A stretch of DNA of 28,514 nt, from NCBI GenBank assembly GCA_004557285.1, contig SFEK01000006.1:1-28514 (forward strand). The letters run 5' to 3'. This document shows, in pieces, positions 1-7,728 of the stretch. Below the pieces are notes generated by a model. That model saw only the letters and a list, made by a program, of their open reading frames with translations, was not told where the DNA came from and searched no databases. Within the stretch, counting starts at the first letter, position 1. Each line of letters opens with the position of its first letter. The stretch is from Bacteroidales bacterium (GTDB lineage: Bacteria; Bacteroidota; Bacteroidia; Bacteroidales; Bacteroidaceae). Position numbers and translations under genes: made by a program.

Positions 1-766
1 GCCAAGCCTTCTTTGAGTTTCGGCGCACAAAGTCCATACCTGCTTGAAGGAGCGTTACCAAACTGCCGCTGTATTCCTCATCGTCCAAGGCATCCATCAC
101 ACCATTCGCCTTATCCACACCATTCCAGCGAGTGCAGAACAGACGTGAATGACGCACTGGAGAATAGTCTGCAAGAAGAGCTCCTGCATTGGTCAGTTCT
201 CCCTTATTGTTGATAATGCCAAACGATTCGTAGTCGCTATCCTCGAACGATCGGTTAGTGCGGTTGAAGTAGGTGGCACGCAAAACGGTAAATGCCATGT
301 CTTCAAATCTCCAGCGAGATACCTGACTGTCATACGACAAATGGGAACCTTTCAGTACCAGTTCCTTATGTTTCGCCACACTTGCTACTACACTCTCGTT
401 ACCAACACGTACAAAGGCTTGCATCTGCCCGTCACCAATATAATAATAAGGTGTCTGAGTTCCTGGCATTACATCGAGAACAACAAACTCCTTATCCTCG
501 CACTTGGCAAACGACAATTTGAAGTCGGGAATAGGGTCAATGTGGCTCTTGATTGCCTCGCTGATCTTCTTCGAATCGCCTTTTGCATCAGTAAGACCAA
601 CCAACGTGTCGTCATCGGCAATGCCCCATACAAGTTTACCACCAATGCCATTGGCAAAGGCACTCACGCTTTTGCACCAGCTCTTTGGCTTCTTTACCTC
701 CAAAGCCTGTTTCTTGTCGTATTCTGTTGCTTCGCCTATCAGTTGGCTAATATCGAGTATTTCCAT
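1..766 (-). CDS. AlbA_2/Schlafen-type ATP-binding protein, C-terminus cut by window edge
   Basis: The reverse strand is open from an ATG at 766 to the window edge (255 residues, no stop). The N-terminal ~90 residues have the layout of the AlbA_2 (Schlafen, formerly 'divergent AAA-4') domain: an E/K-rich stretch (EATEYDKKQALEVKKPKSW), then a conserved core SVSAFANGIGGKLVWGIADD with the family's AFAN-x-x-GG and G-x-x-DD elements. Members of this family (COG2865-like) often carry a DNA-binding C-terminal half and are described as putative transcriptional regulators or helicase-like proteins; that half is only partly visible here. Codon use is more AT-rich than in the starch genes further right, so this edge may have a different history. 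The 79-codon ORF just upstream could be co-transcribed. Family assignment is fairly sure; function is not. Confidence 0.75.
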   Translation of the reverse strand, partial: MEILDISQLIGEATEYDKKQALEVKKPKSWCKSVSAFANGIGGKLVWGIADDDTLVGLTDAKGDSKKISEAIKSHIDPIPDFKLSFAKCEDKEFVVLDVMPGTQTPYYYIGDGQMQAFVRVGNESVVASVAKHKELVLKGSHLSYDSQVSRWRFEDMAFTVLRATYFNRTNRSFEDSDYESFGIINNKGELTNAGALLADYSPVRHSRLFCTRWNGVDKANGVMDALDDEEYSGSLVTLLQAGMDFVRRNSKKAW

Positions 767-814
767 TGTATTTCGTTTTACGTTATATTTCTGATAGATG
801 TCACTCGGTTTCGT

Positions 815-1054
815 TTAACCAGCAATCATTAAGCCGATCAAAGGTATTATTCCCATTATATCTTCTGCCACCATCCAGTTGATTGTTGGATGATTATTAT
901 TGTATTGCTCGCTTATAGTATCATCCTTTACAGAACGTAGCAGATAGTCTTTTATTGCAGCGCGAGAAGCTTCATGTGAGAAGGCATAAAGGGCTTCCCA
1001 TGTGATGAATGCTTTGTCTTTGTCAGCACTCTTATAAATCATATATAGTGACAA
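815..1054 (-). CDS. Small hypothetical protein
   Basis: Short open frame of 79 codons if a TTG at 1054 is used, or 75 codons from the ATG at 1042. A GGGA just before the TTG could be a weak ribosome site, and an in-frame stop lies a few codons upstream. The protein would be mostly helical and ends in a short hydrophobic stretch (MGIIPLIGLMIAG). I recognise no family. Its stop is 48 bp upstream of the AlbA_2 gene on the same strand, so it could be the first gene of a small operon or a leftover of a larger decayed gene. Codon use looks protein-like, which is the main support. Confidence 0.35.
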   Translation of the reverse strand: MSLYMIYKSADKDKAFITWEALYAFSHEASRAAIKDYLLRSVKDDTISEQYNNNHPTINWMVAEDIMGIIPLIGLMIAG

Positions 1055-1093
1055 TCCCTGATCCGTTGTTTAACACCATTTTAACGTTTCATG

Positions 1094-1669
1094 TCAATAC
1101 AGCAGCACCAATCCTGCCAATCCGCTGTAGCCAATCATGCGGATGGGGTTGATTTTGAAATGCCAGGTGCCCACCAAGGTGGCTACAAAGAGAAAGACGC
1201 TGATCCAAAACTGCCACGGATTCACTGCGGGCGTGCTGAAATTTTCCTCGCTCATCAGCAGCAAGGTGGCAGCACCCAATAACCCCACAACGGCGGGGCG
1301 CAACCCCATCATGATGCTCTGCACGGTGGGCGTGTTGACATATTTCAGAAATACCCGTGCAATGGCTATCATCAATATCAGCGAGGGCAGCACCAAGGCA
1401 AAGGTGGCCACTGCACTGCCCAACACCGACATCCAATAGCCATAACCGGCATTGTGTGCGGCGGTGTATCCGCAATAGGTGGCCGAGTTGATGCCGATAG
1501 GACCGGGGGTCATCTGGCTGATGGCCACGATGTCGGTAAATTCACCCGTGGTCATCCATCCGTAATGGTGTACCACCTCACCCTGTATCAACGACAGCAT
1601 ACCATAGCCGCCGCCAAATCCGAACATTCCAATTTGGAAAAACGTGATGAAAAGCAAGAAATACAGCAT
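1094..1669 (-). CDS. Chromate transporter family protein, half-size subunit
   Basis: A 191-residue hydrophobic membrane protein of the CHR (ChrA) family in its short, single-domain form. The N-terminus carries the signature FGGGYGM (about residues 18-24), followed by the conserved block EFTDIVAISQMTPGPIGIN with the family's Q-M-T-P-G-P motif and a GYTAAH turn. The rest is consecutive membrane segments. In the family, short proteins occur as adjacent pairs thought to assemble as a heterodimer equivalent to one full-length ChrA. The partner gene ends 3 bp before this start, so the two are translationally coupled. Family members export chromate in some bacteria; here the substrate is unknown and the chromate label is by family only. 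Confidence 0.85.
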   Translation of the reverse strand: MLYFLLFITFFQIGMFGFGGGYGMLSLIQGEVVHHYGWMTTGEFTDIVAISQMTPGPIGINSATYCGYTAAHNAGYGYWMSVLGSAVATFALVLPSLILMIAIARVFLKYVNTPTVQSIMMGLRPAVVGLLGAATLLLMSEENFSTPAVNPWQFWISVFLFVATLVGTWHFKINPIRMIGYSGLAGLVLLY

Positions 1670-1672
1670 GTC

Positions 1673-2224
1673 CTATTCTGTTGGTTTGATATATTTGCCA
1701 TATACATAGCCGCCGACACCTGCCAGCAGCACCACGAGTATGGGAGATATGCCCATCTTCCACACCAAGAGGGCCGTGAGCACGGGTATCCAGCAGTTGG
1801 TAAAGGTCACTTGGGCACTGCGCCCCAGTTTGAAGGTGGGCACCGCAATCAATGCCACCACTGCCGGGCGTATGCCGCGGAAGATGGAGGCCACCACATG
1901 ATTGTCCTTGAACTGGTGGAAAAACATGGCAATGGCGAGGATGATAAGAAACGAGGGCAACGCTGTGCCCAAACTGGCCGACAGTGCCCCCTTCACCTTG
2001 CGAAGTCTGTAGCCCAGGAACACGCTCACGTTGATGGCGAGCACACCGGGGCAGCTCTGGGCAACGGCTATCACGTCTAAAAACTCCTCCCGGCTCACCC
2101 AATGCTTCTTGTCAACCACCTCGGCCTCAATCACCGGTATCATGGCGTAACCACCGCCAAGGGTGAAAAGGCCTATCTTGAAAAAGGTCTTGAAACTTTC
2201 GCTGTAAAAATTCGTCGTTGTCAT
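1673..2224 (-). CDS. Chromate transporter family protein, half-size subunit (partner)
   Basis: 183 residues from the ATG at 2224. I chose this start because AAGGA lies 7 bp upstream and because a good -7 box (2256-2263) lies between it and the more distal ATG at 2278, which would place that ATG upstream of transcription. The protein has the CHR signature LGGGYAMIPVIEAEVV near the N-terminus, then EEFLDVIAVAQSCPGVLAIN (QSCPG in place of the partner's QMTPG) and a FLGYR turn, with membrane helices to the end. It is the upstream member of a two-gene operon with the half-size gene at 1094-1669. The residue differences between the two signature blocks suggest diverged, complementary halves rather than a recent duplicate. 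Confidence 0.85.
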   Translation of the reverse strand: MTTTNFYSESFKTFFKIGLFTLGGGYAMIPVIEAEVVDKKHWVSREEFLDVIAVAQSCPGVLAINVSVFLGYRLRKVKGALSASLGTALPSFLIILAIAMFFHQFKDNHVVASIFRGIRPAVVALIAVPTFKLGRSAQVTFTNCWIPVLTALLVWKMGISPILVVLLAGVGGYVYGKYIKPTE

Positions 2225-2255
2225 CGTTTTGTCCTTATTCGCGAGAAACATGGGG

Positions 2256-2286
2256 CAAAGGTAGTGGTTTTTGACCATATCACCAA
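2256..2286 (-). promoter_or_regulatory. Bacteroidetes-type promoter of the chromate-transporter pair
   Basis: On the minus strand TACCTTTG (2263-2256) fits the Bacteroidetes -7 consensus TAnnTTTG. A TTG at 2286-2284 lies 20 bp upstream, the usual -33 distance. Transcription would start near 2250 and give a leader of about 25 nt to the ATG at 2224. Confidence 0.55.
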
Positions 2287-2340
2287 GAAAAAGAAAATTT
2301 GTTTTTTAGTCTATCATGGCCAAAGCTCGAAAATTTTGTT

Positions 2341-2348
2341 TATATTTG
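2341..2348 (+). promoter_or_regulatory. -7 box for the phosphodiesterase gene
   Basis: TATATTTG is a full match to the Bacteroidetes -7 consensus TAnnTTTG, 43 bp before the ATG at 2392. No convincing -33 TTTG stands at the right distance, so the promoter is supported by one element only. Confidence 0.5.
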
Positions 2349-2391
2349 CAGACGATAATCTCCTTGCAGATATTGACAAAATTATTTTGAT

Positions 2392-3588
2392 ATGAGAAAA
2401 TCATTCGTTTGCATCATCCTGCTTCTTGCCCTTTGCACGGCAACTCTGGCACAAAAGCATTACACTGTGGTCATTTCGCTCGACGGCTACCGTTGGGACT
2501 ATCCCGAATGGTACGACACGCCGTTCATGGACATGATGGCCGACAAGGGGGTGAAATCTGGGCTCATACCTTCGTATCCCTCGAAGACCTTCCCCAACCA
2601 CTACACCCTCGTCACTGGACTTTATCCCGACCATCATGGCATCGTGGCCAACAGTTTTCTCGACCTCTCTACGGGCGAATCGTTCTCCTTGGGCAATCCC
2701 CAGCAGAAAATCAATCCTGTATATTATGGTGGCGAACCCATCTGGAACACCGCCAAGCGACAGGGGTTGCGCACGGCCGTGTTTTATTGGCCAGGCTCTG
2801 ATGTATGCGTCAACGGTTCTTACCCCGACACCTATTATGTGTACGACAAGACCCCCCGACTTTCGATCGAGGAAAGGCTTGATGGCGTCATTGCCCAACT
2901 GGCATTGCCCGACAACCAGCGCCCCGACCTGATCATGGCCTATTATGAACAACCCGACCATCATGGTCATGTGTATGGGCCTCACCACAAGCACACACGG
3001 GAGGTCATTGCCCACACCGACTCGCTGCTGGTTGCATTCTACAGCAAACTGCAACAGTTGCCCGTGGCTGACCGGGTGAACCTCATCCTCCTTGCCGACC
3101 ACGGTATGGCATGGGTGGCAGAAGGCAACGCCGTGCCCATCAGCCATCTGCTGAAGCCCCAATGGATCAACAAAATCGACGGCAATCTGCCGGCCAACAT
3201 CTATGTGCAGCCCCATTGTGTGGATTCTGTCTATCAGGCCTTGCAGGGTATCGACCATGCCAAGGTGTGGAAAAAACAGGAGATACCGCAACGCCTGCAT
3301 TATGGCACCAACCCCAGGGTGGGTGATGTGGTGGTCGACCCTGACCTTGGCTATCTGATTGACGACAAGGTGAAGGCCACAGGTGCTCATGGTTTCGACC
3401 CTGCCAACCACGACATGCACGCCCTCTTCCGTGCAATGGGTCCTGATTTCAGACATGTAGAAATTCCTCATTTCAAGAATGTGGATGTCTATTCGCTGCT
3501 CTGTCGTCTGTTGGGCATCAAGCCTGCTCCCAACGATGCGGACGAAGAGGAGATGAAGATGTTGGAAAGTATCATCAAAGACAAATAA
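2392..3588 (+). CDS. Secreted nucleotide pyrophosphatase/phosphodiesterase (ENPP type)
   Basis: 398 residues with a typical signal peptide (residues 1-20, cut near TLAQ), so periplasmic or outer-envelope. It belongs to the type I phosphodiesterase/nucleotide pyrophosphatase branch of the alkaline phosphatase superfamily. The full two-metal set can be read: D31 (ISLDGY), nucleophile T66 in SKTFPNH, D189 and H193 in QPDHHGH, D236-H237 in LLADHGM, and H333 in GAHGFDP. These correspond in order to the metal ligands and nucleophile of NPP enzymes. Such enzymes cleave phosphodiester or pyrophosphate bonds of nucleotides or related compounds; the natural substrate cannot be read from sequence. The gene stands alone, convergent with the starch operon, with its own -7 box and a shared terminator downstream. 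Confidence 0.88.
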   Translation: MRKSFVCIILLLALCTATLAQKHYTVVISLDGYRWDYPEWYDTPFMDMMADKGVKSGLIPSYPSKTFPNHYTLVTGLYPDHHGIVANSFLDLSTGESFSLGNPQQKINPVYYGGEPIWNTAKRQGLRTAVFYWPGSDVCVNGSYPDTYYVYDKTPRLSIEERLDGVIAQLALPDNQRPDLIMAYYEQPDHHGHVYGPHHKHTREVIAHTDSLLVAFYSKLQQLPVADRVNLILLADHGMAWVAEGNAVPISHLLKPQWINKIDGNLPANIYVQPHCVDSVYQALQGIDHAKVWKKQEIPQRLHYGTNPRVGDVVVDPDLGYLIDDKVKATGAHGFDPANHDMHALFRAMGPDFRHVEIPHFKNVDVYSLLCRLLGIKPAPNDADEEEMKMLESIIKDK

Positions 3589-3630
3589 ACCACATATAGC
3601 GTTGTTTTATTCCAAAAAAAGTGGTTGACT

Positions 3631-3707
3631 TAGGCGAACAATAGGCGAACAATAGGCGAACAATAGGCGAACAATAGGCGAACAATAGACGAACAATAGA
3701 CGAACAA
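3631..3707. repeat. 11-bp tandem repeat, seven copies
   Basis: Five exact copies of TAGGCGAACAA followed by two copies of TAGACGAACAA, head to tail without gaps, in the gap between two convergent genes. The unit is not a multiple of three. Read on the minus strand it keeps an open frame across the array, which creates a spurious short ORF. Confidence 0.95.
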
Positions 3708-3740
3708 ACGATAGAGAGTTTTTGAAGACTCGGAACATAA

Positions 3741-3778
3741 CAGAAAAATGGTACAACTTTCATTGTACCATTTTTCTG
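3741..3778. terminator. Bidirectional intrinsic terminator
   Basis: Perfect 16-bp inverted repeat (3741-3756 with 3763-3778) around a 6-nt loop. Each arm has a run of five A or T near its base, so either strand can form a hairpin with U-rich end. It lies between the stop codons of the plus-strand phosphodiesterase gene and the minus-strand susA gene and can serve both. Confidence 0.85.
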
Positions 3779-3830
3779 ATTTTAGGGTAGTAATATGTTG
3801 ATTATTAGGGTATTTACACTGTCAGGCGTG

Positions 3831-5747
3831 TCAAAACTCCAGCACCAATACAGCCCTTGGAGACAAACTGAAATCTTTGTCTAAGGCGAAGGTTTGGCCG
3901 GTCAGCACGTCACGGGCTTGGGTGTTGCTGCCAATCACTTCGGCATAACGGGTCACGTCGAAGGTATTGGCTGATCGCTTGCCGTTGAGCACGGTGAGCA
4001 CAGTCTTTCCCTTGTATTGACGGGCGATGACATACACACCCTTGTAGGGAATGAACTGTGTCTGACTGCCCTTGGTGATGACCTCGTTGCCCAAACGCCA
4101 GTGCAACAATCGGCTCAGCCATTCAAACATGGCGTTCTCTGCCTTTGTGCGGCCTTCGGCGGTAAAGGCATTGCGGCTGTCACCTGGAAATCCGCCGGGG
4201 AAATCCTTGCGCACGTTGCCGTCGGTCACTTCTTTGGTGCCGTTCATCAAAATCTCAGTGCCATAATACAACTGCGGTATGCGGTTGACGGTCAGCAACA
4301 GAGCCAAAGCCTGTTTCAATGCGGTGGAATCCTTGCCATTGCCCAAGAAACGGTCGGTGTCGTGGTTGTCGAGAAATGCCATGACGCTTGATGGTTTTGG
4401 GTAGAGATAATCATATACAAAACTGTTGTAGATGCGGTTGAAGCCCTTCCACCAGTCGTCTGTTTCCTCGTGCTTGGCTTGGCTCATGCGGTCGTAGAAG
4501 GCAAAGTCCATCACCGTTGGCAGATAACTGTTTGTTTTGGCAATCTTCGAATCCTTCTGCCATGCGGCGGTATAGGCAGGCTCTGTCACCCATGTTTCGC
4601 CCACGGTGTTGAAGTTGGGATATTCCTCTGCAATCACCTTCATCCATTGAGCCATGGCTCCGGCGTCGGCGTATGGATAAGTGTCCATGCGGATGCCGTC
4701 GATGCCCACTGTCTCAATCCACCAGATGCTGTTCTGAATCAGGTATTTGATGACATGAGGATTGCGCTGGTTGAGGTCGGGCATGGTGGGTACAAACCAT
4801 CCGTCGGTGGTTTCGCGCAGGTCCACCTTGCTGGCATAGGGGTCAACCACGGGGGTGAGCTTGTAGCTGGTCTGCAGATACTTGTCGTTGACTTTGGCTG
4901 CACCGTCCATGGTCTTCAGCTCCACGGCACGGGCCTGGTTTTCGGGCAACAGCCATTCGGGGGTGTTGAACCAGTCGCTTGAAGGCATGTCGCTCACCCA
5001 AGGATGCTCAAAGCCGCTATGGTTGAAAATCATGTCCATCACGATTTTCAATCCCTTTTCGTGGGCTTCGTCACACAGGCGGCGATATTCCTGGTTGCTG
5101 CCGAAACGGGGGTCAACCTTGTAATAGTTGGTGGTGGCATAACCGTGATAGGTGCTTTGTGTGCCGTGGTCGGGCGAATTGTTTTCAAGCACGGGGGTGA
5201 ACCACAGGGCGGTGACACCCAACTCTTTGAAATAGTCGAGGTGCTGGCGTATGCCTTCGAGGTCGCCGCCATGTCGCAGACTCGGTTGCGAGCGGTCGTT
5301 CTTGTAGGCATTCATCCCCTTAATCTGGTCGTTGTCGGTGCGCCCGGAGGCAAAGCGGTCGGGCATGAGCATATACAGTACGTCGGCATTGGAGAATCCC
5401 ATGCGCTCGTAGCCCTTTTTCTCGCGTGCCTTGAGCTGGTAGTTCACCTTGGTTTTCTGTTTGCCGTTGGCAAAGTTGAGGGTCATGGTGCCGGGTTGTG
5501 CACCTGAGAGGTCGAGATACACCAACAGATAGTTGGGACTGTCGAGTCGCACCAGTCGGTCGATGCGCACACCGGGATAATCGGTGGTCACATCCGCATT
5601 TTTGATGTCTTTGCCATATACCATGAGCTGCAGGCTGGCATCTTTCATGCCTACATACCAGTCGGTAGGCTCAATTCTGTCGATTTTCACTGCTGCATTC
5701 ATAGTCAACGTGATGCTTAATAACAGAGCGGTTAGAATTTTTTTCAT
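3831..5747 (-). CDS. susA: Neopullulanase / cyclomaltodextrinase, GH13 (SusA-like)
   Basis: 638 residues, close to the 617 of Bacteroides SusA. A signal peptide (about 1-18) places it in the periplasm. Residues ~20-105 form the N-terminal beta domain typical of cyclomaltodextrinase/neopullulanase enzymes. The GH13 barrel starts near residue 120 (VLYMLMPDRFASG) and shows all conserved regions: DMIFNH (238-243), GIRMDTYPY with nucleophile D355, VGETW with acid/base E384, and FLDNHDTDRF with D463. Family enzymes hydrolyse alpha-1,4 bonds of maltodextrin, cyclodextrin and pullulan. It is the last gene of the malQ-susB-pulA-susA operon, starting 18 bp after the pullulanase stop, and would shorten oligosaccharides imported by SusC before SusB acts. 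Confidence 0.93.
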   Translation of the reverse strand: MKKILTALLLSITLTMNAAVKIDRIEPTDWYVGMKDASLQLMVYGKDIKNADVTTDYPGVRIDRLVRLDSPNYLLVYLDLSGAQPGTMTLNFANGKQKTKVNYQLKAREKKGYERMGFSNADVLYMLMPDRFASGRTDNDQIKGMNAYKNDRSQPSLRHGGDLEGIRQHLDYFKELGVTALWFTPVLENNSPDHGTQSTYHGYATTNYYKVDPRFGSNQEYRRLCDEAHEKGLKIVMDMIFNHSGFEHPWVSDMPSSDWFNTPEWLLPENQARAVELKTMDGAAKVNDKYLQTSYKLTPVVDPYASKVDLRETTDGWFVPTMPDLNQRNPHVIKYLIQNSIWWIETVGIDGIRMDTYPYADAGAMAQWMKVIAEEYPNFNTVGETWVTEPAYTAAWQKDSKIAKTNSYLPTVMDFAFYDRMSQAKHEETDDWWKGFNRIYNSFVYDYLYPKPSSVMAFLDNHDTDRFLGNGKDSTALKQALALLLTVNRIPQLYYGTEILMNGTKEVTDGNVRKDFPGGFPGDSRNAFTAEGRTKAENAMFEWLSRLLHWRLGNEVITKGSQTQFIPYKGVYVIARQYKGKTVLTVLNGKRSANTFDVTRYAEVIGSNTQARDVLTGQTFALDKDFSLSPRAVLVLEF

Positions 5748-5765
5748 GATGTCTTTGATGGATTT

Positions 5766-7688
5766 TTATCGGTAAAGGATAAGTGCTTCCTGTGGATTTA
5801 CTTGTATGGTGGATGACACCTTGTGGGTGGCAATGCCCGAGAGATTGATGAGGCCATCCTGGCATACGGAGGTGTAGGTGCCTGCTGGAATGGAAACACG
5901 CTGCCATTTCTTGCTGGCATTGAGGATAACGATGATGTCGTTCCAGGTGTCGCCGTTGGCATGTCCCTTCAGGCGGAATGTCACCACATTCTGCGGAGAG
6001 TCGATAAACTCCAGATGCCTGCGCACCATCTCGGCGTCTGCCATGCGGAAGGCAGGATGGTTGCGGCGAAGCTCTGTCAGTCCGCGGTAGTAGTCGAATA
6101 CCTGGGGATAACGTTTCAGGTTGTCCCAATCGAGTGCATTGATGTAGTCGGGCGACTTGAAGCTGTTGTGCACACCCTTTTTGTCGCGCAGCATCTCTTC
6201 GCCTGCCAGCACGAAAGGCACACCCTGGGCGGTGAACACGGCCGTTTGGGCCAGCAGGTCAAGACGGATAATTTCGTCGGTGGTAATGCCGGGCACGCTG
6301 CTCTTGAGGCGGTCAACCAGGCACATGTCGTCGTGGCAGCTCACATAGCTGATCATCTGTGCCGGAGAGTTGGCCCAGGGTGCCTTGCTGTAGTTCACTT
6401 TCGACATATCCACTTGTGGATGACCCACTGCTCCCGTGATGCCAAACTTGATGCTCTCTTCAAAGCCCGGCAGCCCGGCCAGAAAGGCTCCTTGGTGGTC
6501 ATCACTGAAAGGTCCACGCAAGGCATCGCGCATATCATCGCAGAAAGCACCGATGCGGTTGAGCTGGCGGGCATTGGCCTTCATGGCCAACTGTTCGGTG
6601 GGGTAGGCGCAAGCCCCGGCACTCCAACCCTCGCCATACATATATATGGCAGGGTCGATTTTGTCGAGTTCCTTGCGGATGAGGTTCATGGTCTCGATGT
6701 CGTGGATGCCCATGAGGTCGAAACGGAAACCGTCGATGTGGTATTCGTTCACCCAGTGCAGCACCGACTCTATCATAAACTGGCGCATGAGGGGTTTCTC
6801 GCTTGCTGTCTCGTTGCCGCAGCCGGAACCATCAGACACCTTGCCGTCGGCCGTCATGCGGAAGTAATAGCCGGGGTAGGTGAGGTTGAAGTTGCTGCCC
6901 TCAATGTCGAAGGTGTGGTTATATACCACGTCGAGTATCACCCTGATGCCTGCCTTGTGCAAAGCCTGCACCATCTGCTTGAACTCACGGATGCGTGCCT
7001 TGGGGTCGGCGGCATCGGTAGCATAGGAGCCTTCGGGCACGTTATAGTTGAGTGGGTCATAGCCCCAGTTATACTGTGGCACATCGGGGCGTGACTCATC
7101 CACAGAGGCATAGTCGAACGAGGGCAGGAGGTGCACGGCGTTCACGCCCAAATTCTTCAAATGATATATGGCCTTTGGTTCCGTGAGGGCCAGGAACTTG
7201 CCTTTGTGCCGCAACTCCGACGACGGGTGTACAGAGAAGTCGCGGTGGTGCATTTCATAAATCACAAGGTCGGTGGGCGACGAGGTGGGCACACGCATGT
7301 CGGCAATCCACAAGTCGGGGTTGGTATCGTCCATGTCGATGATGGCGGCACGCCGTCCGTTCACTCCCACAGCCTTGGCAAACACGCCGGGTGTCTCGTC
7401 CATCAGTTTTTTCTTGGTCTCCACTTGAAAGGTGTAGAACATGCCATCAAGGTCGCCCTTGATGTCTGCCGTCCACAAGTCTTTGCCCGTGCGTTTCATC
7501 TTCACGGTCTTCACTTTCTCGCCACCCGTTCCCTGGGTATAGAGATTTACCTTTACACTTTTGGCATCAGAGGGCGCATTGAGCTTGAAATGCGACACGG
7601 CTTTGGTGTAAGTCAGTTCGTTGAATGTCTCTTGGGCTCCCATGGTCATCGCCGTTGCCAACATCAGGGTAATCAATGTTTTCTTCAT
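5766..7688 (-). CDS. pulA: Type I pullulanase, GH13, periplasmic
   Basis: 640 residues from ATG 7688; an in-frame ATG at 7709 would add seven residues, but the shorter form begins directly with the signal peptide MKKTLITLMLATAMTMGAQ. An N-terminal beta domain precedes the GH13 barrel. The diagnostic type I pullulanase motif YNWGYDP is present at residues 206-212, with GFRFD (nucleophile D324), YGEGW (acid/base E353) and SCHDD (D453-D454). These enzymes cut alpha-1,6 branch points of pullulan and limit dextrins. The length matches short Bacteroidetes type I pullulanases and lacks the extra modules of cell-wall forms. It is third in the operon, 40 bp after susB and 18 bp before susA. The classical Bacteroides sus cluster has no pullulanase gene at this position, so this is an addition to the standard layout. 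Confidence 0.9.
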   Translation of the reverse strand: MKKTLITLMLATAMTMGAQETFNELTYTKAVSHFKLNAPSDAKSVKVNLYTQGTGGEKVKTVKMKRTGKDLWTADIKGDLDGMFYTFQVETKKKLMDETPGVFAKAVGVNGRRAAIIDMDDTNPDLWIADMRVPTSSPTDLVIYEMHHRDFSVHPSSELRHKGKFLALTEPKAIYHLKNLGVNAVHLLPSFDYASVDESRPDVPQYNWGYDPLNYNVPEGSYATDAADPKARIREFKQMVQALHKAGIRVILDVVYNHTFDIEGSNFNLTYPGYYFRMTADGKVSDGSGCGNETASEKPLMRQFMIESVLHWVNEYHIDGFRFDLMGIHDIETMNLIRKELDKIDPAIYMYGEGWSAGACAYPTEQLAMKANARQLNRIGAFCDDMRDALRGPFSDDHQGAFLAGLPGFEESIKFGITGAVGHPQVDMSKVNYSKAPWANSPAQMISYVSCHDDMCLVDRLKSSVPGITTDEIIRLDLLAQTAVFTAQGVPFVLAGEEMLRDKKGVHNSFKSPDYINALDWDNLKRYPQVFDYYRGLTELRRNHPAFRMADAEMVRRHLEFIDSPQNVVTFRLKGHANGDTWNDIIVILNASKKWQRVSIPAGTYTSVCQDGLINLSGIATHKVSSTIQVNPQEALILYR

Positions 7689-7728
7689 GGTTATTTTCAT
7701 CCTCTTCATGTTTCTCTATGGTGATGTC

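Noticed and set aside
2401..3471. Minus-strand open frame of 356 codons
   Set aside because: Antisense shadow of the phosphodiesterase gene, with histidine- and valine-rich low-information translation.
3575..3763. Minus-strand ORF with an 11-residue peptide repeat
   Set aside because: The repeat is produced by the 11-bp tandem array and the frame runs through the terminator hairpin; no promoter or family support.
5823..7094. Long plus-strand open frame of 423 codons
   Set aside because: Lies fully antisense to the pullulanase gene, whose catalytic motifs are intact; the frame has no recognisable domain and arises from codon bias.
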